A stretch of 64,000 nucleotides of DNA from Sequoia sempervirens (taxonomy: Eukaryota > Streptophyta > Pinopsida > Cupressales > Cupressaceae), in NCBI GenBank assembly GCA_007258455.2, contig VDFB02193867.1:573662395-573726394 (forward strand), read 5' to 3'. Position numbers and translations under genes: made by a program. The notes beneath the pieces were generated by a model. It had not been told where the DNA came from. It was given only the letters and a program-made list of their open reading frames with translations, and did not search any database. Shown here one piece after another: positions 22,301 through 33,665 of this stretch; the first letter of the stretch is position 1, and each line of letters starts with the position of its first letter.

Positions 22301-24110
22301 ACGGTTTTTAGAAATTTTCCAACAAACACAATTCACAAATGTAAACTTAAATCATTTCATGTGTTAATGAGAGATTTGAAATAACATTTGGATAACCAGT
22401 TAATGCATAATAGAAAGTGGATTTTTTTGGGTATTATAGTTCCAATTTCCTTGGTAAGAATGCATGCAGAGCATGAACTATAGAGAGGATATGCCTAAAA
22501 AATTCATGATAAAATGTTTAGATAAGTGTCATTTCAAGAAATGCAATGATTGTAAGTACGCAGGAAGTGGATTTGTTAACTAGGTTTCAAAAGGAAACTT
22601 TGATGTTCTTGTGCTAATAGATGTTCGTTCCCAAAATTGATGTCAACACTGAATGCCAAGATGGCACATAATAAAATCCTTGATGATGAAAGATTGCAAA
22701 AAAAATGTGTAACATGAAAATTAGTTAATCCATACATTTTGCTTTATTAATTTTTCCAATGAATGAATTAAATAATTATGTGTTTTTCTGGTTTGCAGGT
22801 ATTTTCATAAAATTCAAAGGGAAACAACATCAAGATTTAAATCCAAACTGAGAAATGATCATAAAATGTCATTTTATTTTAAACAGTATAAAGTGACATG
22901 GATTTAAAAGGGGGTTTATTATTTTAATTATGGATATTGAAAGTTCATTCACATTTGATTGAAATAGTTTGAGATTAAATTTTGGAATTAATTAAATTTT
23001 ATTAATTAACTGATGCATTGTGTTCTATGGGTACTTTTGTAAATTAGGAAAGATAATTGATCTCGATGAAGATGATTTGCAAAGTTGATGAGCAAAAGAG
23101 GAAGATTCTAAAAAGATCATCAAACTAGAAGGTAATTGAAGTTTTAGCGGTCCCACATAACGTCACCTCCATAAAAGATGTTGCTTTACATCATGCAAGA
23201 TGGAGAACTTGAAGTGCAACTAGAGACTGCAATTACAAACTGAAATCAACTAGAGTCAAACAAAGGTTGAAATAGAAAGTTACCTTTTTGGATTAATTGC
23301 ATGCACACGAAAGATATAGCTTTTGATATCTCATTTTTGGAGTGAATTATGAAATGATTGAGCCATTTATTGACAAATGGAGCTCATTTGAAGGGGTTCA
23401 AAAACTAGGAAAATCAATTAGGCATCTTAGTTAGAAGTTTCAACTAGTTTAGTAGTAGAGTAGACAATGGAGTTTTCTGCATTTTTAGTTAATTGAGTGG
23501 ATTTGAAGACATTGGTTTCCATACATTGGTGAAATTTTCCAAATTTGTAAATACTACTTAACTATTTTACTATAGTAGAAGTAGCCAGACTTAAACCTGC
23601 TTCAAGTTTTACTCCGAAATGGTATTCGTTGTGTTAATCATTCGATTTGAAGTTCTTTGAGGAATGAATGAAGTTTTCTTTTCTTTGTTCGAATTGTGAT
23701 GAGTGATTTACAATCTACTATTAATATTTTCACTATGAATGAATGTGATTGTGTATTGCTTACAAGTTGATTTATTCTACAGTTTAGTTTAGAAATTCCT
23801 TGAAGAGTAACAGGTCTAGTTAATTAGATGAATCAACATTCTTTTTTTCTTTTGCATCCTTAATCTATCTTTTTCTTTTCTTTATCCTTCGATTAGAGTA
23901 GGTTTAGATAGGAATTTGATCTTGCAGCAACCAAGAAGCTCAAGAACCCGCTAGCCCCTTAAACATTATAGCCATATTGACCACTTAGTAAAATAGTAAC
24001 GTTGTGACCCAACACCTAGGACCTTGGGAAGTGTTTGATTTAATGATCATTCGCTTCTTTCAGGAGAGGTAAGGTAATTGCATGTTGTTATGTCAAATTG
24101 GCCATCAACA
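19354..24110 (+). mobile_element. Element A 5' LTR
   Basis: The first kilobase is T/C-rich with repeats of about 105-115 bases carrying GAACC/GGTTC palindromes. An A-rich block follows (20250-20580), then unique sequence. The last 500 bases (AGTAGCCAGACTT to ATCAACA) align with the end of the solo LTR at 47292-51544. Long open frames near 19650-20275 are due to pyrimidine-rich composition, not genes. Confidence 0.85.
19515..19960 (+). repeat. About 110-bp tandem units with internal palindromes in the LTR
   Basis: Units beginning near 19518, 19620, 19737 and 19842 each contain a GAAC(C)-rich segment and an inverted GGTTC segment 15-25 bases later, for example GAACCTTGAACC with GATGGTTC. The same module recurs at 28590-28990 in the 3' LTR and, in diverged form, at 47400-47960 in the solo LTR. 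Confidence 0.6.
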
Positions 24111-24114
24111 GAAT

Positions 24115-24132
24115 TGGCGCTTGAAGGGCCAC
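24115..24132 (+). promoter_or_regulatory. Putative primer-binding site of element A
   Basis: TGGCGCTTGAAGGGCCAC begins four bases after the LTR end. The first six bases match the TGGCGC start of several plant Ty3 primer sites, but the rest matches no tRNA end I recognise. Compare the tRNA-Arg-type sequence at the opposite end of the interior. Confidence 0.5.
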
Positions 24133-24197
24133 TTGAGTAGTTTTGGATTGTTGTGTGTTAGAGTGGGTTGTCTAGATCCTAGGGAATCCGAGCTCTA

Positions 24198-24690
24198 ATG
24201 GACATTCCTTTGTATATCCCTAGGATTATTCATGAAATTTTGTATCACATGCATAACATGCTTCCTTTATTCTTTTCTAACAATGGAAAAATTGCTTTAA
24301 ATCATGTTAAGATTTGCAGGGATTTAATAACTTTTCTCAGGACTCAACATGAAGATATTACTTGTCAATTGTTCGTTAAAACACTTCAAGGTACAGCGAA
24401 ACAATGGTATGTTAATCTTCCACCAAGTTCTATTTGTTCATGGATGGAGTTCAATTTGCAGCCATGAAAAGGTCACCATGAGAATCAATTATGTAGTTCA
24501 ATCACAAGTTCCTTCTAATGTTTAAGCGAGTTATAGATTCAAATATGGCTATTAATGATCGTGTGGTAAAAGAATATTATTATTGGGGTTTGAATACTTA
24601 ATTGGTAGCAATAATTAAACATTGTGGTGAAGTTACCACCTTAAGGGACACATGTGACAAAGCTCTCTTGCTGGCACATTCTGGATAAGA
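24198..24690 (+). pseudogene. Gag core of element A
   Basis: The frame at 24198-24467 (89 residues) carries the hallmark of the retrotransposon gag core: HEDITCQLFVKTLQGTAKQW, followed by YVNLPPSSICSWMEF (residues about 51-84). A second frame to 24690 continues with FKRVIDSN, EYYYWGLNT and LRDTCDKALLLAH, as in the C-terminal half of this domain. Gag forms the particle that packages the element RNA. The protein starts 88 bases after the 5' LTR, the expected place. A frameshift near 24470 and a stop near 24600 break it. No zinc knuckle is seen. Confidence 0.75.
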
Positions 24691-24700
24691 TGTTAGAAAC

Positions 24701-25213
24701 ATGAGTAATCAAAGTAAGAACTATTATGATCTTGAACTCACAAACTACCAACCTTCACATCTTTGCACTAGTTTACCCACTACAATTAACCACGTGAAAA
24801 TTCAGGCTTTGCAAAAGCCAATCACGGAGGTAAGTTATGATGAAGTTGTGACTATATCATCTCTTTTCAATCATACTCCAACACATAATGCATTAAATAA
24901 TGATGAAGTTGTAAGTGAGATATTTGATGAGAAAATATATAGTTTTGATGTTTTATTTGGAAAAGAGCATGAAACGGAATTAAATTCAAAGCATAATGGA
25001 AATATCCAGCTAGAATCTAATTTTGTTGGAAATTTTGATACTAACGATGATATTGAAAGAGATGAGGTATTAACAGAAGATTGTTGTCACGACAAATTAG
25101 CAATACCTTTTGATTTTTTGAACATTTTTTATGAGAAAGATGTGCAACAAGGTGAAGAAGGGACAAAAGAGTGTGGTCCATGTTGGCTATATATCCCACG
25201 TCTACAAAATTGA
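24701..25213 (+). CDS. Unknown acidic ORF of element A (170 aa)
   Basis: This 170-residue frame follows the gag remnant by only a few codons and may be its fused C-terminal extension. It is rich in Asn, Asp, Glu and His (NDEVVSEIFDEKIYSFDVLF, ERDEVLTEDCCHDKL). No catalytic motif, zinc site or membrane segment is visible. It ends at a stop, and after a broken stretch (25214-25727) similar acidic frames resume, so the four frames to 27302 were probably one long protein. Function unknown. Confidence 0.4.
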   Translation: MSNQSKNYYDLELTNYQPSHLCTSLPTTINHVKIQALQKPITEVSYDEVVTISSLFNHTPTHNALNNDEVVSEIFDEKIYSFDVLFGKEHETELNSKHNGNIQLESNFVGNFDTNDDIERDEVLTEDCCHDKLAIPFDFLNIFYEKDVQQGEEGTKECGPCWLYIPRLQN

Positions 25214-25727
25214 TTAAGGGAGAAATTGGAAGAATTAGGAGATCTGAAGCTATCAAAACTCGCTAGGCCAAATGGATGTAGGATACATCGGACAAATCAA
25301 CATTTTGAAATGGATTGCCATGTTTTCCTTGGTAAGATGGAATTATATTTCAGATAGTTGATCGTTGTTGAAGAAATACTTATGGAAGATCCCTGGAGTA
25401 CTTGTCCACACAATGAGGGAGGTGGAACATCTAGCACACATGAAAATGATAATAACTCCATCTGAAGTGATGAGAGTAATTGTGAGAAGATGCTTAGCTC
25501 TTCCCCATCATTTGATGACCTTGATCCTTGCATAGAAATGGATTCAATGACTGACAAAGTTTCTCTACCTTGTGTAGATTCACTCAATGCAAATAATGAG
25601 TTTATCAAACACACTCATAGATTCTTTCATGATGTTGGATAAGGAAGAAACACCCTCTGATGAGTTAACACAAGAAAACAACTCTACTGATTTGAATAAT
25701 AAACAAATTGAAACATAAAAAATACTT

Positions 25728-26333
25728 ATGGATAATATTGCAAATGAATCTCATGGTCAAGGACAAAGATTTGAATACCAAAATGATTTTTTGAAAGAAG
25801 AAGGTCAAGTGGATGTGCAGATTCACCAAATGCTACCTGATGATCAATTAGACTATATTTACACATGTCAGGAAAATAGATTGGATTTGAATGCTAATCA
25901 AAATATTGACATGGATGAGTTTGTTGTTTTATTATAGCAGGGAATGCATGATGAGATTAAGATGGATGAAACAAAAGAAGGTCAAATCGATTATCAAGAT
26001 ACTGCATTAAAAATTGAATCACTCCATCATGACGAAGAGAACGAAATGGGGAAGTATCTTCTTGGTTTTGATTATGTTTATTCAAATAATTTATTTGAAG
26101 AGAACACTCATTCATCATGTGTTAATGAATTTGACCTTAACAGTGGTAAACTTGACCTAGATAACTTGCACGTTCTTGTTGATGATACACAAAAAAATGA
26201 ACAAAGGAAGTATTTTTCTGGTTTTGACTCTGTCCATTCGAGTGAGTTGTTCAAAGAGAAGTCTTGTTTTCCATGTATCAACATTTCTTACATTAGTTTT
26301 GATGAACAAGATGTCGATTTCTTGCTTTTATGA
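25728..26333 (+). pseudogene. Acidic repeat ORF of element A
   Basis: Two abutting frames (25728-25937 and 25944-26333) encode an acidic protein. A segment of about 52 residues is repeated: KYLLGFDYVYSNNLFEENTH and KYFSGFDSVHSSELFKEKSC, each followed by a Cys-containing part; related DEFVVLL / DVDFLLL endings also recur. Only a stop at 25938 separates the two frames. It resembles the acidic repeat ORF at 11-640 in composition and in its position beside gag. No known domain was recognised. Confidence 0.45.
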
Positions 26334-26417
26334 ATGGCACGAAGGGAAATGAAAAAAGCAAAACTTTGTCTCATAAGGGAAATTTTTTGACCTATACAAA
26401 CCAATAATTAAGATGAT

Positions 26418-26870
26418 TTGCAGCCTAGCCCATTTGATGAAATTGAGGGATTTTGTGACTTCGTGCCCAAGTTGAATGCAATAATGTTGGTACTTGGAGT
26501 TTCCAGCCGCATAACGAACCTCATTATAGGTGACTCATGTATGATTCATCCTTTTGGTTCACATTTTGAGGTAAGTTGTTCTGATATCTTGTTAGCCTGG
26601 GAGATTGCCATGGTAGGTAAGGCAAAAGTTGAAACAATCACTTTAAAGGTCGAAGTAGGTAATGATTTAACTGGAGACGTCTATATTTTGGAAAGTGTGA
26701 TTGAAGGTGACAATCCTTGTGAAATTAAATATATTGGTTTGTTGTTGGAGACTAGTGTCAATAATGATGAGGATATGCACGTGAATTTTAAATCTTTTTC
26801 TAATATTCTAGATAATAACGATACACTATTGATGGATGTTGTTTCTTTTGACATGCATCTACTGGAATGA
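26418..26870 (+). CDS. Unknown ORF of element A (150 aa)
   Basis: This 150-residue frame has a folded-looking, beta-rich N-terminal half (NAIMLVLGVSSRITNLIIGD, VETITLKVEV, GDVYILESVIEG) and an acidic tail. It is not an RT, RNase H, integrase or protease motif set. It is followed six bases later by another frame, so read-through is likely in the ancestor. Confidence 0.4.
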   Translation: MQPSPFDEIEGFCDFVPKLNAIMLVLGVSSRITNLIIGDSCMIHPFGSHFEVSCSDILLAWEIAMVGKAKVETITLKVEVGNDLTGDVYILESVIEGDNPCEIKYIGLLLETSVNNDEDMHVNFKSFSNILDNNDTLLMDVVSFDMHLLE

Positions 26871-26876
26871 AATGGA

Positions 26877-27302
26877 GTGGTGTTTCATGAGTTGAGACCT
26901 TGTGAGAAGGAAGTCATACAACATGAACATGCATCAACAACTGAAGATCTTCTAAATCAGGTGGCATCTTTTCATTATCAAGAATGTTTTGGTGATTTTC
27001 AATTTGATTATGATGCTGAGAAAAATAGTACATGTCTGTGGGTTAATCATGATAAAATGGAAAATCCACAACTTTTAATGATTCAACCTTTGTTCCCTCA
27101 AAATGACTTTATCCCATATAAGCTTTATATTTCTGAGTATAAGGATAAGCTTGCTAGGTATAGAACAATACCTAGCAAATTAAGGCTTCTGCACATAATG
27201 AAAAATCAGTCAAATGGATGTATATGTTTTCATAGTTTTATGTTTGTAGATCTCATTTTTTTAGTTATTTTAGGTTTAGGATTAGTTGGGAATCAATTTT
27301 AG
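26877..27302 (+). CDS. Unknown ORF of element A with hydrophobic C-terminus (141 aa)
   Basis: The frame encodes an acidic region (EKEVIQHEHASTTEDLLNQV), then YKLYISEYKDKLARYRTIPS and a basic part, ending in the hydrophobic FMFVDLIFLVILGLGLVG. The hydrophobic end might be a membrane segment, or only the start of the T-rich untranslated region that follows. No homologue recognised. Confidence 0.4.
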   Translation: MVFHELRPCEKEVIQHEHASTTEDLLNQVASFHYQECFGDFQFDYDAEKNSTCLWVNHDKMENPQLLMIQPLFPQNDFIPYKLYISEYKDKLARYRTIPSKLRLLHIMKNQSNGCICFHSFMFVDLIFLVILGLGLVGNQF

Positions 27303-28039
27303 ATTAGTTGGCCTTCTTTTGTTTTGGTTTTTGTTATCGATTGTCTCATCGGTTTTGGTTTATTTTCTTTCATTCTGCTTTTTTTCTTTTTCTATGTCCT
27401 CTTGTTTTTGTTTTTGTTTTTGGGTTTGTTTGTTTTCTTTTGTTTTGGTATTTGGTGGTTTGTTTACTAGTTTTCGTTCTCGTTTTCATTTGGTTTTGTT
27501 GGTTTGTCGTGTCTATGTACTCTTTTATTCTACTCTCTTTCCTTGATCATTTCTTTTTTCTTCCTCCAGGGGTTCCTCTCATTGACAATGGAAACTAAGT
27601 TGTTGTATGCAAGTTATACCGAAGGATGAATCTGTTGGGAGTCTGTTGTTTGCATTTTCAAACACTTGATCAGTCAGTTTCTTTGAAAAATTTGATTTAC
27701 CTTCATCCATTCCAAACTGGGAAATGTTAGCATAGATTAGGACTCGATGCATTGTGAAGTTTTCAGGAGTTTTTGAAAGTCTATCACGCTTTGCACATCT
27801 TAAGAAATCCATCAGTTAGTTTACATCAGGTGGGGTAGCTCTATTCCAAGTGAAAAATCTAAAGTGTTACATTTCTTTAACGATGTCCATCGTGGTTCTC
27901 AACCTACTACATAGGCTTCATTGCTTGAGGATTGAGGGAAACAAGAAAATATACTTCAAAAGAATCAACACTTGAGAAAAAAAAAGAAGAGAAAATAAAG
28001 GAAATCTAAAAATGAACTCAATCAACAAGGATGATTCAA

Positions 28040-28148
28040 GTATCTCTATTGGGGCAATGCACTCCTAGCTAGCAGTAGAGAGATGCTTAGAGAGCATCAG
28101 AGGTATCTTTGTCGGGGCTATAGATGCCTTTCTCGCAGTAGAGTTATG
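28040..28148 (+). repeat. Duplicated 46-bp motif, 63-bp spacing
   Basis: Units at 28040-28085 and 28103-28148 both read GTATCT...GGGGC.AT...GCAGTAGAG.NATG. The counterpart on the minus strand at 60059-60167 has the same spacing of 63. Confidence 0.8.
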
Positions 28149-28404
28149 CCCAGGATATCATTACACGTTAGAAATGTAACTCAAAACTGTATAGCTTGGG
28201 TAGTGTCTATTCCATTTTGATCACAACAATGCTTATGGAGGGGAATCAACCATTTTCACACACACAAAAAAATTAGTTTCATCTCCAACCTCTGTGATGT
28301 CCCATTTTTTAGTGTGGTTATGCTTCTTAGGTTGCCTTGAATGATTGTAAACTAGATAATTTTTGTATTTGGAGGGTTATGCATTTTAAAATGCTTAGAG
28401 AATT

Positions 28405-28422
28405 TTCCCAGCCAAGTCATCA
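28405..28422 (-). promoter_or_regulatory. tRNA-Arg-type primer-site-like sequence, inverted at 3' end
   Basis: On the minus strand it reads TGATGACTTGGCTGGGAA, differing by three transitions from TGGCGACTCGGCTGGGAA at 59776-59793. It stands two bases from the LTR start at 28425. Confidence 0.5.
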
Positions 28423-28424
28423 TT

Positions 28425-31400
28425 TAATATGCCCTGCATACACACCCCAATTTTTTCCTTGGCAAAGTTGGAGACCCCTTCTTTTTTCCTTCGTTTCATT
28501 GTCTAGTTTTGTTGCGTTTGTTCTATGTTGTTCTTATTTCTCGTGTTTTTTCCTTGTTTTCTTTTCTGTCTGTCAAAATTGAGTTTCAGAACGAAACCTG
28601 AACTTGTCCTCAAGCGAGTATTCAGGTTCCAAGTGTTGTTCCAAATCTGATCCCCACCTATTTTCCTTTTCCTCATTCATTTCAAAATTGAATGTTGGAC
28701 CAAAACTAGAACCTTGAACCTCTTTGATGGTTCGTGTTTATGGTTCTAACCCGATCCTAATTCTTGCTTCCTTGCTTTCTTTTTTGTTTTGTTCTATTTC
28801 ATAATCAAATATCGGACCAGAACCAGAACCTTGAACCTAAGCAAGGTTCATGTTCTTGATTCCAACCTGATCCTAATTTTCACTTCCATTTATGTGTCTT
28901 CCTTTCAAGTTCAGGTTTCAAACTGGAACCGCCACCTTGTACTTTTCGAAGGTTCGTGTGCCAAGTTCATTCCCAATCCTAATTTATGCTTTGCCTTCGA
29001 GGATTTTTTGGGTTCACGTTCCGTGTCCGGTCCTAATCCTGATCCACGTCTTTTCATCATCGGCCTTTCATACCATCATCTTGTTTGGTTGTTTTAGTCT
29101 TCTTCATTTCTCTGTCTTTATTTTTGTGTCGTGTTCATTTTCGTGTCACCTCTTCATTTTTCATTTGGTTTCATTTGTCATCATCTTTCATTTTGTTGTT
29201 TAGTCTTTGTGTCGTCTGTTTGTCAGTTTTCTAGGTCGTCCTGTCGTTTTTGTGTTTCTAGTTTTTGTCATCTTTGTCCTTTTCATTTGTCTTGTCTTAG
29301 AGTCAAAAAATAAAAAGAAAAAAGAAAAAATATTTAAAATACAAATTTTTTTTTTTGCAAAAATACAAAAAAAATGTTAAAAGAATTAGAAAATAAATAA
29401 ATTTAAAAGATTTTAGAAATATAAAAGTTTAGAATATATAAAATAATATAATTAATCTTTTAAATTTAAAATCAATAAACCTTTTTTTAAAATGAAATAA
29501 ACAAATTCAAAATTTGAAGGATTTAAAAATAAAAGGTTTTAAAAAAGAAAAAAAAATCAATAAAAAAATAGATTTAAAGAATCATAAAACTTAAAAACTT
29601 AAAAAACAAAAATTAAAATAAAAAGGAATTAAAATGCAAATAAAAAAAGTTCCATAGCCGGATTTTCACCCAACCCTACCACTCATTGAAGAAGGGAAAG
29701 ATTTTAAGTAATAAAATAAAACAGTCTGTCGGGAGTTGTTCCCCCGATGGCCCAATTGGAAAAAAAATACAAATATCCATTTTCTAATTTTTCCCTGCTC
29801 TCGAACCCACAAAGTCAAAAAGATTTAAACGTTTAAAACTTGAACCACAAAATAAAAGAACCATCAGGATTCAGATCTTGGAAGAAAGTAGCAACATTCA
29901 TTGAAAAATCGCTCAGGTGCTCACTCTTACCCTGACCCCAAAATCCACATGGCAAAGATTTTTGAAATTCGAAATTCGAAACCCAAACGAAACTTAGCAC
30001 CAAAGTTGAAAATGTTCCAGGTGTAGGGGTCAATCTGAAACCTGAACCCGTGTGAAATTGAAAGGAAATAAAGGAAAGTGTGTGTGGGATTCAAAGTTAT
30101 AATCACACTTAGAAGAAAGTTCCCCCAAAGTTTAGAGCCCCGCATGCAAAATATTTCTGACCCCACTCGCTCTTGGCCAAATAACTGTTCCTATTCTAGC
30201 ATTAAAAGCCATGATTGCAAGTAAATGCACTAAATGGTTTGTAGAAAAGGCTTTGAAAACTTCCACGTGAATGCATAGTGGTAGAGTATGGAAGCATAAT
30301 AGATACACAAGAACTATTAATCAAATGCCTAAAAATAGTATGGTCTCAAGAACGCACAATTGCAAAAAATGCACAAAATGGATTTATAGATTAAACATTG
30401 CAACTTTTTGGAAGTCGTGGAACAAAGTATTAACATCCTTCATGGCATGAATTCAAAATATTTTTATTGAATGTTATTATCGCAACTGCCCTAGTAAACG
30501 TACGTGCAAAAATGTGAAAGAGCATAGAAGGCATGCTCATTGTTTGACATAATGCATCAATGAAACAATGCGCTATGAGATGCCAATATTGTGGGTTATG
30601 CATAGATTGGGTCTGATGAGAAATTCTATAGAAAATTTCAAGCAAATGTTGTTCTTTAGTGGAATAAGGTCAATTCCCACACTATTCACTAACACCCACT
30701 CAGCCTATGAAGACACAAGGCCTATGAAACGTTTGATAAACTGCCTCAAAGATCTAAGGTAGTTTGGTTTCATGAAATGCAATGCCACTATCATAGGCTA
30801 AGCACATGAATTGTTTGATAAATCCCTAAAAGAAATGTGATCTCATGCGGGATGTGAAGATGCTAAGTGGGGGTCGATGAAAAGGGGTCTTAATAAACTT
30901 TCGTTGAACTACGGTTAACAAGTGCCCTAATTAACTTGAATGTAGTATGTGGAGTCATGCTCAAAACAACAAATTGCTTTTAAAATGAGAGTGCATCACT
31001 AGAATCGTGATCTAATGCCACATCGTGATTGTAGGATATTTATAAATGGTGTTGATTTGAATGCCATATCAAAACAAGTGGCTTGAAATGATTGTAGAGG
31101 TGGCACAATTTAATAAAAAAATGGATTTTAAAAAATGCTTGGAAGAATGCCTCAATGAGATCTCATCTCATGGATGCAACGTGGTTTCATGGATGCCATA
31201 ATTGAAGGATATGAACAAAATATAATCATGAAAAAGCTTTAAATCTTTCGAGCATATGTGATGGAAAATGGAAGCATCGCAACAAGGCACGTGAAATGTT
31301 TGACAGAATTCCTAGAAGAGATGGCATCTAAAAGAATGCAATGATCATAGGATCTACACAAAATAAAATTTGTTGAAAAAAAAAAAAAATTCCAACAAAC

Positions 31401-33209
31401 ACAATTCACAAATGTAAACTTAAATTATTTCCTATGTTAATGAGAGATTTGAAATAACATTTGGATAACCAATTAAGGCATAATAGAAAGTGGATTTTGT
31501 TGGGTATTATAGTTCCAATTGCCTTGGTAAGAATGCATGCAGAGCTTGAAATACATAGAGGATATGCCTGAAAAATGCATGATAAAATGTTTAGAGAAGT
31601 GTCATTTCAGGAAATGCAATGATTGTAAGTAAGCATGAAGTGGATTTGTTAACTAGGTTTCAAAAGGAAACTTCGATGTTCTTATGCTCATAGATGTTCA
31701 TTCCCAAAATTGATGTCAACATTAAATGTCAAGACAGAGTAATAAAATTCTTGATGATGAAATATTGCAAAACAAAATGCGCAACGTGAAAATTAGTTAA
31801 TCCATACATTTTTATTTATTAATTTTGCAAATGAATGAATTAAATAATTATGTATTTTTATGCTTTGCAGGTATTTTCGTAAAATTCAAAGGGAAACGAC
31901 ATCGAGATATTAAATCCAAAGAAAGAAATGATCATAAAATGTTATTTTATTTTAAACAGTATAAAATGGCATTAATTTAAAGGGGGGTTTATTATTTCAA
32001 TTATGGATATTGAAAGTTCATTTACATTTGATTGAAATAATTTGAGATTATCATTCAGAATTAACTAAATTTCATGAATTGATTAATTTTATTAATTAAT
32101 TGATGCATTGTTTTCTACATGTACTTTTGCAAATTAGGAAAGATAATTGATCTCGATGAAGATGATTTGCAAAGTAGATGAGCAAAAGAGGAAGATTCTG
32201 AAAAGATCATCAGACTGGTTCAAGATAACTGACGGTTTAGCAGTCCCACGTAATGTCACCTCCATAAAAGATGTTTTACATCGTGCAAGATGGAAAACTT
32301 GAAGTGAAGCTGGAGACTACAATTACAAACTGAAATCAACTGGATTCAAACAAAGGCTGAAACAAAAAGTTACCTTTCTAGATTAATTACATGCATACGA
32401 AAGCTACAACTTTTGATATCTCATTTTTGGAGGAAATTATGAAATGATTGAGCTATTTATTATCAAATGGAGCTCATTTGAAGGGGTTATAAAATTAGGA
32501 AAATCAATTAGGCATCTTAGTTAGAGGTTTCAGCTAGTTTAGCTGTAGAGTAGACAATGGAGTTTTCTACATTTTTAGTTAATCGAGTGGATTTGAAGTC
32601 ATCGGTTTCTGTACATTGGTGAAATTTCCAGATTTGTAAATGTTGCCTAACTATTTTACAGTAGTAGTAGCCGGACTTGAACTTGCTTCAAGTTTTACTC
32701 TAGAATGGTATTTGTTGTGTTAATCATTTGATTTGAAGTTCTTCAAGGAATGAATGAATTTTTATCTTTTCTTTTATTCGAATTGTGATGAGTGATTTGC
32801 AATTTGTTGTTAATATTTGCACTGTGAATGAATGTGATTGTGTATTGGTTACAAGTTGATTTATTCTACAATTTAGTTTAGAAATCCCTTGAAGAGCAAT
32901 AGGTCTGGTTAATTAGATGAATCAACATTATTTTTTTCTCTTTCATCCTTAATCTGTCTTTTTCTTTTCTTTATCCTTCGATTAAAGTAGGTTTAGATAG
33001 GAATTCAATCTTGCAGCAACCTAGAAGCTCAATAACCAACAAGCCCCTTGAACTTTACAACCATATTGACTGCTCAACAAAACAGTAATGTTGTGAACCA
33101 ACACCCAAGACCTTTGAAGTGTTTGATTTAATTATCATCTACTTCTTTCAAGAGAGGTAAGGTAATTGCATCTTGCATGCATGTTGTTGTGTCAAATTGG
33201 ATATCAACA
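28425..33209 (+). mobile_element. Element A 3' LTR
   Basis: It aligns with 19354-24110 throughout, including the T/C-rich first part, the A-rich block (29310-29640), GTTCCATAGC-GGATTTTCACCC (29648), and the end ATCAACA at 33209. The interrupted Copia-like LTR continues at 33210. Confidence 0.85.
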
Positions 33210-33665
33210 GGTGGCTCACTGCCAAGATTTGAACTACTACAATTACATCTACAATATGCAAGAATTACAGTTCCACTAAAGCTCAATATATAGAGTTTAC
33301 ACACTTCATACCATTTTTCTCTAATACTCTACTCTGCTCTGCAATCACATTAAATTCACACAATTAGCATCAACAACACTTGTATTTTCACTATCATCAT
33401 ACTCCAACACCAAAAATATCTTATACTTATACCCATTACATCCACAAACTCTTCCAACATCAATTAGGTCAGCCTAATTAGATGTAGAATGCAAAATAAT
33501 AACTTATCGGCCCAAAACATACTTCACGCCACAATCAAAACTTATAATAAAATTAAATAGGTCAGCATGGACCTATAATAGCTCCCACTTAACACATCAA
33601 TACTTATTTAAACTCTGCATACCCTTAAACATATCAGGTCAACATCGTTGGAGACTGTAGGGTCT
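33210..33665 (-). mobile_element. 5' LTR of the Copia-like element, outer (U3-side) part
   Basis: It aligns with 12355-12805. The outer boundary is uncertain by about 15 bases because the start of this copy has been altered (GGAGAC, then eight extra bases, then CTAACTA, against GGAGACCTAACA in the other LTR). Confidence 0.7.

Larger units (their letters stand above)
27303..28424 (+). other. Element A 3' untranslated region
   Basis: It starts with a pyrimidine-rich block (27310-27570) ending in a splice-acceptor-like TTCTTCCTCCAG/GG at about 27557-27570. Next come mixed sequence, a duplicated 46-base motif at 63-base spacing (28040, 28103), and a tRNA-Arg-like segment beside the LTR (28405-28422). 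No polypurine tract is visible directly before the LTR. Confidence 0.55.
19354..33209 (+). mobile_element. Element A: long-LTR Tat-like Ty3 element without pol
   Basis: Two direct repeats of about 4.76 kb (19354-24110) and 4.79 kb (28425-33209) enclose a 4.3-kb interior. The 5' LTR starts TGTTATGCC and ends ATCAACA; the 3' LTR starts TAATATGCC (G changed to A). Flanks are GGCGA and GGTGG, a plausible 5-base duplication with two transitions. The empty version of the target is seen in the sister Copia LTR (GGGGGTGGCTC at about 12350), which proves the insertion. The interior has a gag-like frame and unknown acidic ORFs but no RT, RNase H or integrase. The LTRs differ at roughly one base in eight in the stretches I compared, so the insertion is old. 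Confidence 0.85.
12080..33665 (-). mobile_element. Copia-like LTR retrotransposon, pol-less, split by element A
   Basis: LTRs of about 0.73 kb lie at 12080-12805 and at 19065-19353 plus 33210-33665, the second split by a 13.9-kb insertion. Read on the minus strand, the LTR ends in a C-rich GATTCACCCCCC-type motif and CAACA, followed by a methionine initiator tRNA-type primer site at 19047-19062. This end is typical of plant Copia elements such as the SIRE group. The interior (12806-19046) holds a gag with CCHC-type units and a long, broken, unknown reading frame, but I see no protease, integrase, RT or RNase H. It is therefore probably a non-autonomous derivative. Target duplications at the outer ends could not be confirmed. 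Confidence 0.7.

Noticed and set aside
27286..27598. Two overlapping Phe/Val-rich frames after the element A ORFs
   Set aside because: T-rich untranslated sequence; both frames are open for the same compositional reason and no domain is present.
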